NCBI GenBank assembly: GCA_963722415.1
Contig: CAVRNI010000043.1
Span: 186,001 to 250,000, forward strand
Origin: JALOLG01 sp963722415
Lineage (GTDB): Bacteria; Actinomycetota; Acidimicrobiia; Acidimicrobiales; Ilumatobacteraceae
Length of the DNA: 64,000 bases
Direction of reading: 5' to 3'
The notes below the pieces were generated by a model. That model was not told where the DNA came from, did not search any database, and was given only the letters and a program-made list of their open reading frames with translations. The number at the start of each line of letters is the position of its first letter. The stretch's first letter is position 1. The position numbers and the translations under genes were made by a program. Positions 19,072 to 28,080 of the stretch are shown here, piece after piece.

Positions 19072-19644
19072 TCAGGCGTCGGCGAGCAGGCGGTAGAGGG
19101 CCTTGCGGGCTTCGGTCACGATGCCGGTCGCCTGGGACACCGACTCCGGTGAACCGGTCATGCCCACCTGTTTGGCGGCGAAGTGGAGGTCGCGCACGGC
19201 GGTTCGAAGGTCGCCGTGTTCGCTGCGGCTCTCGTCCCAGGGGTAGCCCTGCGATGCGATCCGTTCGTTGGCCTCGTTGCGGCCCGCCTCGGTGATCGCG
19301 AAGACGCGCTTGCCGTCTTGGTCAGCCGAGGTGACGAGACCTTGGTCGGCGAGCAACTGCAGCGCCGGGTACACCGAGCCGGGGCTCGGTCGCCACCGGC
19401 CGTCGGCCTTTGCCTCGAGCGCCTGGATCAGCTCGTATCCGTGGCCGGGGCCATCGAGCAGGGCGATCAGCAGCGCCACGCGGACGTCGCCGCGACGCAT
19501 CCGTCCCCGACCTGGTCGGTGCTCCTCGAAGTGCGATGAGTCCCTGCGCCCACCCCGCCTTCGGCGGTTGGCGTCCGTGATCGGCGGCCGGCCACGGCGC
19601 CCACCGTGATGATCTGTGGGTTGATGATCTGAGTGTTCGTTCAT
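19072..19644 (-). CDS. PadR-family transcriptional regulator
   Basis: 190 residues. A long polar, Arg-rich N-terminal extension (residues 1-48, HHGGRRGRPPITDANRRRRG) precedes the PadR winged helix (VALLIALLDGPGHGYELIQA, then PSPGSVYPALQLLADQGLV). The C-terminal helices would mediate dimerisation. The start ATG 19644 abuts a perfect 20-bp palindrome, so it should repress itself, and perhaps the divergent YaaA gene. Inducer unknown. Confidence 0.9.
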   Translation of the reverse strand: MNEHSDHQPTDHHGGRRGRPPITDANRRRRGGRRDSSHFEEHRPGRGRMRRGDVRVALLIALLDGPGHGYELIQALEAKADGRWRPSPGSVYPALQLLADQGLVTSADQDGKRVFAITEAGRNEANERIASQGYPWDESRSEHGDLRTAVRDLHFAAKQVGMTGSPESVSQATGIVTEARKALYRLLADA

Positions 19645-19647
19645 GAC

Positions 19648-19667
19648 TATCACGATATATCGTGATA
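19648..19667. promoter_or_regulatory. Perfect 20-bp palindrome, PadR operator
   Basis: TATCACGATATATCGTGATA, no mismatch and no spacer, AT-rich against the local background. It sits 3 nt upstream of the PadR start codon and 57 nt before the YaaA start on the other strand. PadR proteins bind AT-rich palindromes of this kind at their own promoters. Confidence 0.8.
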
Positions 19668-19723
19668 TGACTTTCGACAACCCACCGAACGAGGCAGGGT
19701 CCGCACGTCACCGGCTGGTAGGA

Positions 19724-20506
19724 ATGGGTGTGCTCATCCTGCTGCCGCCGTCGGAGACGAAGACGCCGGTCCGCCGTGGCAAGCCGCTCGACCCGGATGG
19801 CCTCTCCTTCCCGCCACTCGCGCCGACCCGCGCCGCCGTGCTCGACGCGCTCATCGACGTCAGTGCCGAGCCAGACGCGACGGCCCGCCTCGGCGTACCG
19901 GCGAGCCTGACCGACGTCGTTCGCCGCAACGTGGCGCTTCGTGAGGCACCCACCGCGGCCGCAGAGACGGTCTACTCGGGCGTCCTGTACGACGCGCTGG
20001 GGCTGGCCGACCTCGACTCCGCATCCCGGCGCCGGGCGCGCGCATGGATCGTCGTCATCTCGGCGCTGTGGGGCGCCGTTCGGCTCGGCGACCGCATACC
20101 GCCGTACCGCCTGAACATGTGTGGTCGCCTACCCGGCGTGGCGCACCTCACCGGAGTGTGGCGGGGACCGCTCGCCGAGGTGCTGCCCGCCGCGGCCGGC
20201 CGGGGTGTCGTGGTCGACTGCCGGTCCGCCGAGTACGCCACCGCGTGGCGGCCCACCGGGGCGCTCGCCGAGCGGACCGTCGTCGTCAAGGTGCTCCGCG
20301 ATCGGGACGGCACTCGCGGCGTCGTCTCCCACAACGCCAAACACACCCGGGGCCTGGTGGTCCGCCGGATCGTCACCGACGCCATCGACCCGCGCCGGCC
20401 GGAGGGCGTGGCCGAGGCGCTGTCGGAGCATTTCGAGATCGACCTGCGGCGGCCGGAGCGCGCCGGCCGGACCTGGGAGCTACACGTCGTCGAACCGGCG
20501 CTGTGA
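19724..20506 (+). CDS. yaaA: YaaA/DUF328 peroxide-stress protein
   Basis: 260 residues, intact. The family's opening VLILLPPSETKTPVRRGKPL, the mid-protein GAVRLGDRIPPYRLNM and HNAKHTRGLVVRRIV are all present. In E. coli YaaA lowers free iron during H2O2 stress and binds DNA; the actinobacterial protein's role is less known. Start is ATG 19724 or GTG 19730 (TAGGA just upstream favours the second). The divergent PadR operator may also regulate it. Confidence 0.9.
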   Translation: MGVLILLPPSETKTPVRRGKPLDPDGLSFPPLAPTRAAVLDALIDVSAEPDATARLGVPASLTDVVRRNVALREAPTAAAETVYSGVLYDALGLADLDSASRRRARAWIVVISALWGAVRLGDRIPPYRLNMCGRLPGVAHLTGVWRGPLAEVLPAAAGRGVVVDCRSAEYATAWRPTGALAERTVVVKVLRDRDGTRGVVSHNAKHTRGLVVRRIVTDAIDPRRPEGVAEALSEHFEIDLRRPERAGRTWELHVVEPAL

Positions 20507-20557
20507 CAGGCCGATTCACGATCGATTCACGGCGGGCTCACCGAGACGGCTCCAACG

Positions 20558-21082
20558 TCACATCGAGACGTCGTGCTGCCCGACGTGGGCGACGCGCAAC
20601 TCCCATCGCCAGACGGTTCCCTCGTCGGGGTCGACGACGTCTCCGGCTCGGGCGAATCCGTTCTTGCGGAGTACCGTAGTAGACGGGTTTTCCTCGCCGA
20701 GCGTGTGAGCCGTCACGGTGCTGACCCCGGCCGAGCGGGCCCGCTCGACGAGCACGCCGACGACAGCCGTGGCGATGCCGCGGCCCCGACGTGAAGGAGC
20801 GATCGCGTACCCCAGCTCGACCTCGCCGTCGCGCGGCTCGCCCTTGAATCCGCCGAAACCGACGAGCGCGCCGTCGACGTCGTCGAAGAACAGGTGCGAA
20901 CCCCATTCATCTTCCGATCGATCGCGAGCGCCGTGCACGGCCAGAGGCAGAGCCTCCGGGAACCCCACCCAGCCGTCCATGACCGGGATGCCGAAGCGGG
21001 ACGTGAACACGTGATCGCCGGCCTCGAGGGCTTCGAGCCAGTCGAGGCGTGCGGGAACGACCTGAACCATGAAGCTGATCAT
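20558..21082 (-). CDS. GNAT-family N-acetyltransferase
   Basis: 174 residues. The acetyl-CoA-binding motif A is visible as GEVELGYAIAPSRRGRGIAT, followed by ERARSAGVSTVTAHTLGEEN and STTVLRKNGFARAG, the usual order in RimJ-like GNATs. Start could be ATG 21082 or ATG 21070; neither has a clear RBS. Substrate unknown. Convergent with YaaA (51 bp between stops, no clear terminator seen). Confidence 0.88.
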   Translation of the reverse strand: MISFMVQVVPARLDWLEALEAGDHVFTSRFGIPVMDGWVGFPEALPLAVHGARDRSEDEWGSHLFFDDVDGALVGFGGFKGEPRDGEVELGYAIAPSRRGRGIATAVVGVLVERARSAGVSTVTAHTLGEENPSTTVLRKNGFARAGDVVDPDEGTVWRWELRVAHVGQHDVSM

Positions 21083-21168
21083 GCCGCACGACCGGATCGC
21101 CGCGCGTCCAAGGTCGCCTACAGTCGTCGAGATCCGATCACTCGTTTCCTGGGGGAGGGCCGCGGGTC

Positions 21169-22407
21169 ATGAAGGTCAACCTGTTCCAGCAGGTGCCGTA
21201 TCGGTTCCTTCCGGAAGGCTTCGAGGATCAGGGCATCTCTTCCGTGGTCTCGACGCCGTACGCAGAGCTCGTCGAACCGGCGCGGATGTTCGACTCGTAC
21301 CGCTGGTTCATGGACGAAGTGCTCGCCGCGATGCGTGCCGGGTTCGATGGGATCGCGGTCACGGAGCACGGGCAGACGTCGTACGACATGATGCCGAACC
21401 CCAACCTGCCGGCGGCGGTGTTGGCGAACGCAATACGCACCGAACGGCCCGAGACGGCATTGATCGTCCTGGGTCGCTCGCTCGGCAAGACCCGCGAGCC
21501 GCTCCGGATCGCCGAGGAGTACGCGATGCTCGACTGCTTGAGCGGGGGCCGGCTCGTGGCCGGGCTGCCGGTCGGTCTGAGTTACGACGCCAACCTCAAC
21601 AACGGGATACCGACGGTGGAGACGCGTGAGCGCTACGAGGAGGCGGTCGAGCTCATGTTTCGCTCCTGGACGGCGGAGGAGCCGTTCACGTGGAACGGTC
21701 GCTTCTCGCAGTATTCGCTCGTCAACTCGTGGCCGCGTCCGCTGCAGAAGCCGCATCCACCGGTGTGGGTGCCGGGCTCGGGATCGCCGGGCACCATGCA
21801 GTGGACGATCGACGAGGACTTCGCGTTCGTCTACCTGGGATGGTTCGGGCCCACGCTCACGGCGCGCCGGATCTTCGATCGATACTGGGAGACCGCCGAC
21901 AAGAGCGGCGTGCCCCGCAATCCGTACCGGCTGGCGTTCGTCCAGAACGTCGTCGTCGCCGAAACCGACGAGCGTGCCGAGGTGGAGTATGGGCGGTACG
22001 TCGCGAACGCGTTCAGGCAGGGCGTCGGAAGCGTCCCACCCCAATACCTGGGGCTACCCGGCTACGTCGACCCGCGCGGCGTCGAGACGTTGCTCCGCGA
22101 CCCGGGCGATCTGGGGCTGGCAGCCGAGTTGAAGCACGCCAGCTTCGGCCGGCTCGCCGAGGCGAGGTCCGTGATCGCTGGAAGTCCGGCCACGGTGCGC
22201 GAGCAGATCCTCGAGTTCGCCAAGGAGTTCCGCATCGGGAACCTGCTGATCATGCTGCAAATGGGCGGGATGCCACACGACCTCACCATGAAGAACATCC
22301 ATCTCTTCGCGGAGGAGGTGCTCCCGCATCTGCAGAGCCTGTGGACCGACGAGGACTGGGACAACCGATGGTGGCCGACCGGTCTTCCCGCACAGGTGGA
22401 GGCGTGA
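21169..22407 (+). CDS. LLM-class flavin-dependent oxidoreductase
   Basis: 412 residues, intact, a luciferase-like (beta/alpha)8 barrel using FMN or F420. Family features are the N-terminal MKVNLFQQVPYRFLP strand, LGRSLGKTREPLRIAEEYAM and LSGGRLVAGLPVGLSYD, and the substrate-gating WVPGSGSPGTMQWTIDED. GGGGGAGGG precedes ATG. The next gene, an alpha/beta hydrolase, starts 8 nt after the stop. Such pairs act in oxidative breakdown of organic compounds (monooxygenation, then ester or C-C hydrolysis). Substrate unknown. Confidence 0.92.
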   Translation: MKVNLFQQVPYRFLPEGFEDQGISSVVSTPYAELVEPARMFDSYRWFMDEVLAAMRAGFDGIAVTEHGQTSYDMMPNPNLPAAVLANAIRTERPETALIVLGRSLGKTREPLRIAEEYAMLDCLSGGRLVAGLPVGLSYDANLNNGIPTVETRERYEEAVELMFRSWTAEEPFTWNGRFSQYSLVNSWPRPLQKPHPPVWVPGSGSPGTMQWTIDEDFAFVYLGWFGPTLTARRIFDRYWETADKSGVPRNPYRLAFVQNVVVAETDERAEVEYGRYVANAFRQGVGSVPPQYLGLPGYVDPRGVETLLRDPGDLGLAAELKHASFGRLAEARSVIAGSPATVREQILEFAKEFRIGNLLIMLQMGGMPHDLTMKNIHLFAEEVLPHLQSLWTDEDWDNRWWPTGLPAQVEA

Positions 22408-22414
22408 GACGGCG

Positions 22415-23231
22415 ATGGATGGCATGAACATCACGGAACAGATCATCCCGACGTGGGGCTCGCGGCTCGACATGACGGTGCAGGTCGCCGGCGACGGTCC
22501 GCCCCTCGTGTACCTGCACGCCGCGGGCGGGATGGTCTGGGATCCCTTTCTCGACCGGCTCTCCGCTGACCACACGATCTACGCGCCGCTGGTACCCGGC
22601 ACCGTGCCGGGTCAGCAAGGAGGCGATCCGTGAGGTCGCCGACCTGTGGGATCTCGTCCTCGTCTACGAGGAGACGATCAACGCGCTGAACCTCGATCGT
22701 CCGCCGGTCATCGGTCAGTCGTTCGGTGGCATGCTCGCCTGCGAGCTGGCAGCCCACTCCCCGACGCTCTTGAGCCGACTGGTGCTGCTCGATCCGATCG
22801 GTCTCTGGCTCGACGAACACCCCGTCGCCAACTGGGTGGCGGCCGCGCCCGAGCAGATCCCGGCACTGCTGTTCCATGATCCCGATGGTGATGCGGCGCG
22901 TGCCATGTTCACGCCGCCCGAGGATCCCGATGCCGCCGTCGCCGCGATCGTGGGCCTCACGTGGGCGATCGGTTGTACGTCGAAGTTCGTCTGGCCGATC
23001 CCCGACAAGGGGCTCGCCAAGCGCATCCACCGAATCGTCGCGCCGACGCTCGTCATCTGGGGGAGGCAAGACGCACTCGTGTCGGTCGCGTATGCAGCCG
23101 AGTTCGGAAGGTTGATCGCGGGCAGCCGCGTCGAGATCCTCGACGAGTGCGGGCACATACCGCAGCTCGAGCAACCAGACCGCACGATGTCGTTGGTGAG
23201 CGAGTTCCTGGCGTCGCCCAGCCACTCCTGA
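22415..23231 (+). CDS. Alpha/beta-fold hydrolase
   Basis: About 271 residues in two frames joined near 22613, where one extra C separates LVPGTVPG from SKEAIREVADLWD. Oxyanion region PPLVYLHAAGGMVWDPF; nucleophile elbow VIGQSFGGMLA (Ser); acid in VIWGRQDALVS; His in DECGHIPQLEQP. The triad is therefore complete. It is operonic with the LLM oxidoreductase 8 nt upstream. Its family includes C-C bond hydrolases and esterases. Confidence 0.87.
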
Positions 23232-23261
23232 TCGGTCGAACCCTCGGTGTACCCTTGCTGA

Positions 23262-24408
23262 GTGGACGCCCCGTCTCCGCGGAGGTTGCGTCAGCGGGTG
23301 GCTCCTCTCGTTTCGTGGACGCCGCCGACGTCGACCGAGATCGGAGTCGTCGTCAAATCGGCATTGGCCGCTGGTCTGTCGTGGTGGATCGCCGGGCTGG
23401 TGACGGGCGTCGGGAATCCGGTGCTCGCTTCGCTGTCGGCGATCGTCGTCGTCCAAGTCTCGGTCCGAGCATCCGTGCGGACGGCGATCCAGCGGAGCGT
23501 GGCGGTGGTGCTCGGAGTCCTCCTCGCGTTGGCGATCAGCGATGCGCTCGCGCTCAACAGCGTCACTGTCACCGTTGCTCGTCGCCGTTTCACTCGGGGT
23601 TGCCGAGCTCGTACTGCGACTGCCGCCTGCTGCAGCGCGGCAAGTACCGATCAGCGTTCTGGTCGTTCTCGCCGCGGTGAGCGCGAGCAACGAGCGGGAG
23701 GCGTGGGATCGAGCGATCGACACGGCGCTCGGCGCTGCCATCGGAGTCGCCGTGTCTCTCGTGCTCCCGGCGTCGCGACTTGTCGACGCTCGACAAACGC
23801 TGGATCGGCTCGCGGACAGCGTCGCCGGCGTCCTCGAGTCGATGGGGTCAGGATTGGCGCAGACCTGGTCCACCGAGCAGACCGAGGACTGGCGGAGTCG
23901 AGCGCGGGTGAGCCGCGGTCGACTCGTCGACCAAGCAACCGAGGCCGTCGGCAACGGAAGAGAGGCCGCTCGGTGGAACGTGCGAGATCGACGTCACATC
24001 GAAGAGCTGACGCGCTTCGAGGAAGTACTGCCCCGCCTCGAACGGACAGCGATCGGCGTGTCGGTCATCTCGCGCGGCCTGGACGATCACGCTCGCATTG
24101 CCGGCACGACCCACCCGGCAATGCCCGCGATGGGCGCGCTCCTGATTGCGTTGGCGTCCGCCGTGCGCGCGACGGCGACAAGCGTGCTCGCCACGTCGCA
24201 CGAGTCCGAGGTCGACGCGTCGCTCGCAGAGATCCGAACGCGGCGGCAGGTGTGCAAGCTGGCCGCATCTCGTCGCGCTCGGCTGGCAATCGAACACGAC
24301 GACGAGGCCGGCGATGACCCCGCCGAGGGCGAGTGGCTCAACTACGCCGCGTTGCTCGTGCAGGTCGACCGCATCGTCGCCGACCTGAGCGCGCCGATGC
24401 CGGCGTGA
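23262..24408 (+). CDS. FUSC-family (aromatic acid exporter type) membrane protein
   Basis: About 380 residues. The N-terminal half is a bundle of short helices (VKSALAAGLSWWIAGLVTG, VLASLSAIVVVQVSV, SVAVVLGVLLALAISDALAL, then VPISVLVVLAAVSASNEREA and GAAIGVAVSLVLPA). The C-terminal half is soluble and helical. A frame break lies near 23570. FUSC proteins form efflux channels or modules related to aromatic acid export, but this one has a single domain and its substrate is unknown. GTG start with no strong RBS. Confidence 0.78.
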
Positions 24409-24451
24409 CGGCACGTCCACGCGCGTCGGCGCGTCCCCGTGCCCGAGGTGT

Positions 24452-25183
24452 TCATGACTGCCATGGATTGTGGGCGTTGCTGATGATCACCTCGTCGATC
24501 TGGACGCGGTCCGGCTGGCCCAAGATCCAGATCAGTGTGTTCGCCACGTCCTCGGGCGTCAGCATGCGTTCGAGAACGGTCGATGGCTGGGGATCTCCGG
24601 TGAGCTCCCACCAGTTCGTCGCCACGCTGGCCGGGTTGAGCACGTGCAGCCGCACCCCGGTGCCGGCCAACTCATCGCGCAACGCCAGCGAGAAACCTTG
24701 CACGCCCCACTTCGCCGCGCAGTAGGCAGTTCGCTTCGCCTCTGCGCCCTTGCCCGCGATCGACGACACGTTCACGATGCGCCCGTCGCCGGCGGCGAGC
24801 ATCGTCGGGAGGACCGCCCGCGTCATCACGTACAGACCGGTGAGGCAGCTGTCGATCGTCGCGTCCCACACATCCTTCGTGAGCTCGACGAGAGGCTTCG
24901 GCGGACCGAAGCCGGCGGCGTTGACCAGCATGTCGATCCGGCCGAAGCGGTCAACCGCGGCGCCGACGGCGGCATGCGCGGTGTCGATGTCGGCGACGTC
25001 GCCGACGACCGTCACCGCCTCCCCTCCGTGGGCGATCACGGCATCGGCCACCTCGGCGAGCGGACCCGGACGGCGAGCGACGGCGATGATGCGTCCGTGC
25101 CGTTCGGCCAGCGCGAGCGCGATTGCCTTGCCGATTCCACCACTGGCGCCGGTCACGATCGTGACGGCCTGTTCGACGTTCAT
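24452..25183 (-). CDS. Short-chain dehydrogenase/reductase
   Basis: 243 residues, intact Rossmann-fold enzyme: TIVTGASGGIGKAIALALAE, then NAAGFG, catalytic Ser in RIVNVSSIAGKG and the YCAAK Tyr/Lys pair. AVARRPGP after strand 2 points to NADP(H). I chose ATG 25183 because GAGG lies 8 nt upstream. The C-terminal QIDEVIISNAHNPW is typical of the FabG-like/classical SDR set. Substrate unknown. Confidence 0.9.
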   Translation of the reverse strand: MNVEQAVTIVTGASGGIGKAIALALAERHGRIIAVARRPGPLAEVADAVIAHGGEAVTVVGDVADIDTAHAAVGAAVDRFGRIDMLVNAAGFGPPKPLVELTKDVWDATIDSCLTGLYVMTRAVLPTMLAAGDGRIVNVSSIAGKGAEAKRTAYCAAKWGVQGFSLALRDELAGTGVRLHVLNPASVATNWWELTGDPQPSTVLERMLTPEDVANTLIWILGQPDRVQIDEVIISNAHNPWQS

Positions 25184-25276
25184 GTCGACCACCTCGTTGC
25201 TCGTCGGTCGTTGCCGAAGCGGAACCTACCGAGGAGCCCATGGGCGAGCGGCGCTCGTGTGTTCGAGCGCTGGAGG

Positions 25277-25447
25277 TCAGGAGTCGATGCGGCTGCGGCC
25301 GCGGGCGTCGGCCCACGACGCCAATGCCAAGAGCGCGTAGACGATCGACAGGGCGATCGGCACCCATTGGTGCTCTGACTCGGTGACCGGGATGAGCACG
25401 GCGCAGACGACGGCCGCCCCGAGCAAGAACAACGCCCGCCGGTCCAT
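25277..25447 (-). CDS. Two-helix small membrane protein of the Pit operon
   Basis: 56 residues: MDRRALFLLGAAVVCAVLIP and WVPIALSIVYALLALASWA are two transmembrane helices, ending in a basic tail. Its ATG overlaps the stop of the Pit gene (ATGA), so it is co-translated as the last gene of the DUF47, Pit, small protein operon. A role as a small subunit of the phosphate transporter is a guess from position. Confidence 0.65.
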   Translation of the reverse strand: MDRRALFLLGAAVVCAVLIPVTESEHQWVPIALSIVYALLALASWADARGRSRIDS

Positions 25448-26443
25448 CAGCCGAAGGGTCCCACGATTGCGTACGTCGCCGTCGCGATCAGCCAGGCGCC
25501 CGGGATGGTGAGGATCCATGCCCACACGACCCTTCCGGCCACTGCCCCAACGAACGGCCGAAAGACGGCGGGTGGCACCGACGCCCACGATGGCGCCGGT
25601 GATCGTGTGTGTGGTCGACACGGGAATGCCGGCGTGCGACGTGAAGAACAGCGTGGCGGCGGCGGCCGACTCGGCGGCCATCCCGCCGACGGGCTCGAGG
25701 CGGGTGATCTTCGAACCCATCGTCTTGACGATCCGCCAGCCACCTGTCAGCGTGCCCAGCCCGATCGCCAAGTGGGCCGAGAGCACAACCCACAACGGCA
25801 CGTCGGAGCCGGTCGGCAGGTGACCGGACGAGATGAGCACGGCCAGGATCACCCCCATCGTCTTCTGGGCGTCGTTGCCGCCGTGACCGAGGCTGAACGC
25901 CGCCGCCGAGAACAACTGCCCGACCCGGAAGCCGCGGTTGAGGCGATCGACGTTGCGGTAGCGGTGGACCGTCCACATCACCCCGATCGTGAGCAACATC
26001 GCGAGCGCCAACCCGAGCAGCGGCGACAGGACGATGAACACGCCGATCTTGCGCAGCCCGGACGAGATGAGGACGTCGAATCCTCCCTTGGCGACGGCGG
26101 CGCCGGCGATCCCGCCGACGAGGGCGTGCGACGAGCTCGTCGGGAGCCCGAGGAAGAAGGTGGTCAGGTTCCACCCGATCGCTCCGACGAGCCCGGAGAA
26201 CACCACACCGATCGACAGCACGTCGGGATCGACGACACCGGTGGCGATGGTCGCGGCGACCACCGTGCCGAAGACCAGGAACGCGACGAAGTTGAAGACC
26301 GCCGCCCACACGACAGCGAGCCGCGGTGACAGCACCCGCGTCGACACGACGGTAGCGATCGAGTTGGCCGCGTCGTGGAAGCCGTTCACGAAATCGAAGG
26401 CGAGCGCGAGCGCGATGACGGCGACGACCGCGAACGTGTCCAT
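25447..26443 (-). CDS. pit: Pit-type inorganic phosphate transporter
   Basis: About 331 residues, a low-affinity H+- or metal-phosphate-coupled permease. Both inverted signature repeats are present: GFHDAANSIATVVSTRVLSP at the N-terminus and GIPVSTTHTITGAIVGVG near the C-terminus, with LGHGGNDAQKTMGVI between. A break near 25545 (an extra T in the RRLS/RRFRP region) is followed by VWAWILTIPGAWLIATATY to the end. Preceded 5 bp upstream by the DUF47 gene. Confidence 0.92.
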
Positions 26444-26448
26444 CGGGC

Positions 26449-27060
26449 TCAGGCGTGCTTCAGGACGATGCCCTCGATCACGTCGGAGGCGTCCTCGAGC
26501 TCGTCGAGCGCGTTCTCCAACGCCTCGACCACGTCCTTCCAGTACAGCGTGGCCGATGCCTTGAGCTCCCCGGAGTACAGCCTGCGGAGCGCCAGGCGAT
26601 AGATCGTGTCGCCCTCGGACTCCAACCGGTCGATGGCGTCGAGATGCGGGCGCGTGCCCTTCATCGACTCCAACCGCTCGACGAGGGCGACGGTCTCGTC
26701 CGCCATCTGCACGAGGAGATCGGCTTGCAGCTTCAATTCGGGCATCGCGTCGACGTCGCGGGTCCCCAGCTCGAGCCGGTAGCCGACTTCCATGACGTCG
26801 TCGACGACGTCGTCGAGCTGCTCGGCGAGCGCGTGGATGTCCTCGCGGTCGAACGGGGTGACGAACGACGTGTTGAGACGCCTCAGGATTTCTCGGATCA
26901 GCTCATCGCCGCGCCGTTCGCAGGCGACAACGGCGTCGAGACCACCTTCCGCACCGTCGAGCAGCTCCCGCAACCGGCGAGCGCAGTCGGCCACGTTGGC
27001 CGCCGCGTCGTTGAACAGCGAGAAGAACCGATCGTCGGTCGGCAGCAGACGGAACCGCAC
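26449..27060 (-). CDS. DUF47 (PhoU-like) Pit accessory protein
   Basis: 203 residues, all-helical PhoU-like fold: CERRGDELIREILRRLNTSF, then DREDIHALAEQLDDVVDDVM, with the metal-binding E/D-rich motif repeated as RLESEGDTIYRLALRRLYS. DUF47 genes almost always accompany pit genes, and the protein is thought to gate or regulate the transporter. ATG start; stop lies 5 bp from the Pit start. Confidence 0.92.
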   Translation of the reverse strand: MRFRLLPTDDRFFSLFNDAAANVADCARRLRELLDGAEGGLDAVVACERRGDELIREILRRLNTSFVTPFDREDIHALAEQLDDVVDDVMEVGYRLELGTRDVDAMPELKLQADLLVQMADETVALVERLESMKGTRPHLDAIDRLESEGDTIYRLALRRLYSGELKASATLYWKDVVEALENALDELEDASDVIEGIVLKHA

Positions 27061-27124
27061 CAGACCGGCACCGTAGTCCGGTGAACAGACGGTGAACCGA
27101 AATGGCGACCGAGATGCGGTCGAC

Positions 27125-27985
27125 CTACGCCTCGAGGTCCTTGTTCTCGGGGACGAACTGGCCGGCGATGAACGTCGCCCCCTGCGGGTCCTTGATCACA
27201 GCCAGCTTGGTCCACGGGGCATCGAAGGGGCCGGCGACGACCTCGCCGCCGAGCGATTTCGCCTTGGCCGCGGTGGCGTCGGCATCGTCGACGGCGAACG
27301 TGACACTCCAGTGCGCAGGCGTCGTGGAGTCGTCGTCGGCGATCGGATTGAGGGCGGCGACGACGTCGATGAACCCCTCGGGTGCGCCCATCTGCGTCAT
27401 CTGCTGGCGAAGGCCCGGGTTGGTCTCCTCGAGGTGATCGCCGTAGCCGGGCAGGGTCCACATCACGCCGGCGGCCAACGGCAGGGTCTGCCAACCGAAC
27501 ACGGCGCCGTAGAACGCCTTGGCGCGTTCGGGGTCACGGGTGGCAAGCCCGTTGAAGTTCAGCGAGCCGTGCTCGTTGACGACCTTCGCACCCTTGTGTT
27601 CCTTCGCCTGCCAGACGCAGAACGCGGCCCCTTCGGGATCGGTGAGGACCGCCATCCGCCCGAAGTCCATGACGTCGAAGGGCTCGGTCAGCACCCCGCC
27701 GCCGGCATCACGGGCCTTTGCCGCGGTCTCGTCGGCATTGTCGACCCAGATGTACGTGTTCCACAGCGCCATCTGCGGAGCGCCCTCGGGGACTGCCCCG
27801 ACCGCCGCCACGTCGCCGCCACGAATGCGGCCGATGAAGTAGCTGCCGTCCGAGCCTTCAGGCATCGCGTTCTCGAACTCCCACCCGAACAGGCCGCTGT
27901 AGAAGGGCAGGGCCGATTCGGGGTCGGGCTGGCTGGTATCGATCCAACAGGGGACGCCGGGGATGTATCCGTCTCGCTCTGACAT
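27125..27985 (-). CDS. Two-domain VOC (glyoxalase/bleomycin-resistance-like) protein
   Basis: 286 residues, two tandem VOC modules (~8-125 and ~135-275). Module starts read GVPCWIDTSQPDPESALPFY and NGLATRDPERAKAFYGAVFG, with FYSGLFGWEF and the end motifs DPEGAAFCVWQ and DPQGATFIAGQF. Proteins of this type in actinobacteria resemble the hydroxylase-like 27-kDa antigen CFP30B of mycobacteria. AAAGGTGAGAG precedes ATG. Monocistronic; substrate unknown. Confidence 0.9.
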   Translation of the reverse strand: MSERDGYIPGVPCWIDTSQPDPESALPFYSGLFGWEFENAMPEGSDGSYFIGRIRGGDVAAVGAVPEGAPQMALWNTYIWVDNADETAAKARDAGGGVLTEPFDVMDFGRMAVLTDPEGAAFCVWQAKEHKGAKVVNEHGSLNFNGLATRDPERAKAFYGAVFGWQTLPLAAGVMWTLPGYGDHLEETNPGLRQQMTQMGAPEGFIDVVAALNPIADDDSTTPAHWSVTFAVDDADATAAKAKSLGGEVVAGPFDAPWTKLAVIKDPQGATFIAGQFVPENKDLEA

Positions 27986-28080
27986 GGTCGTCTCTCACCT
28001 TTCGGTTCGTGTTCTCCGCATCACGGATTCAATCACCGACCCTACGAAGGAAAATCGGTCACGGTGTGGCCGGTTTGAGC

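Noticed and set aside
25505..26329. Plus-strand open frame opposite the Pit gene
   Set aside because: His/Arg/Asp-rich shadow of a clear Pit transporter on the other strand.
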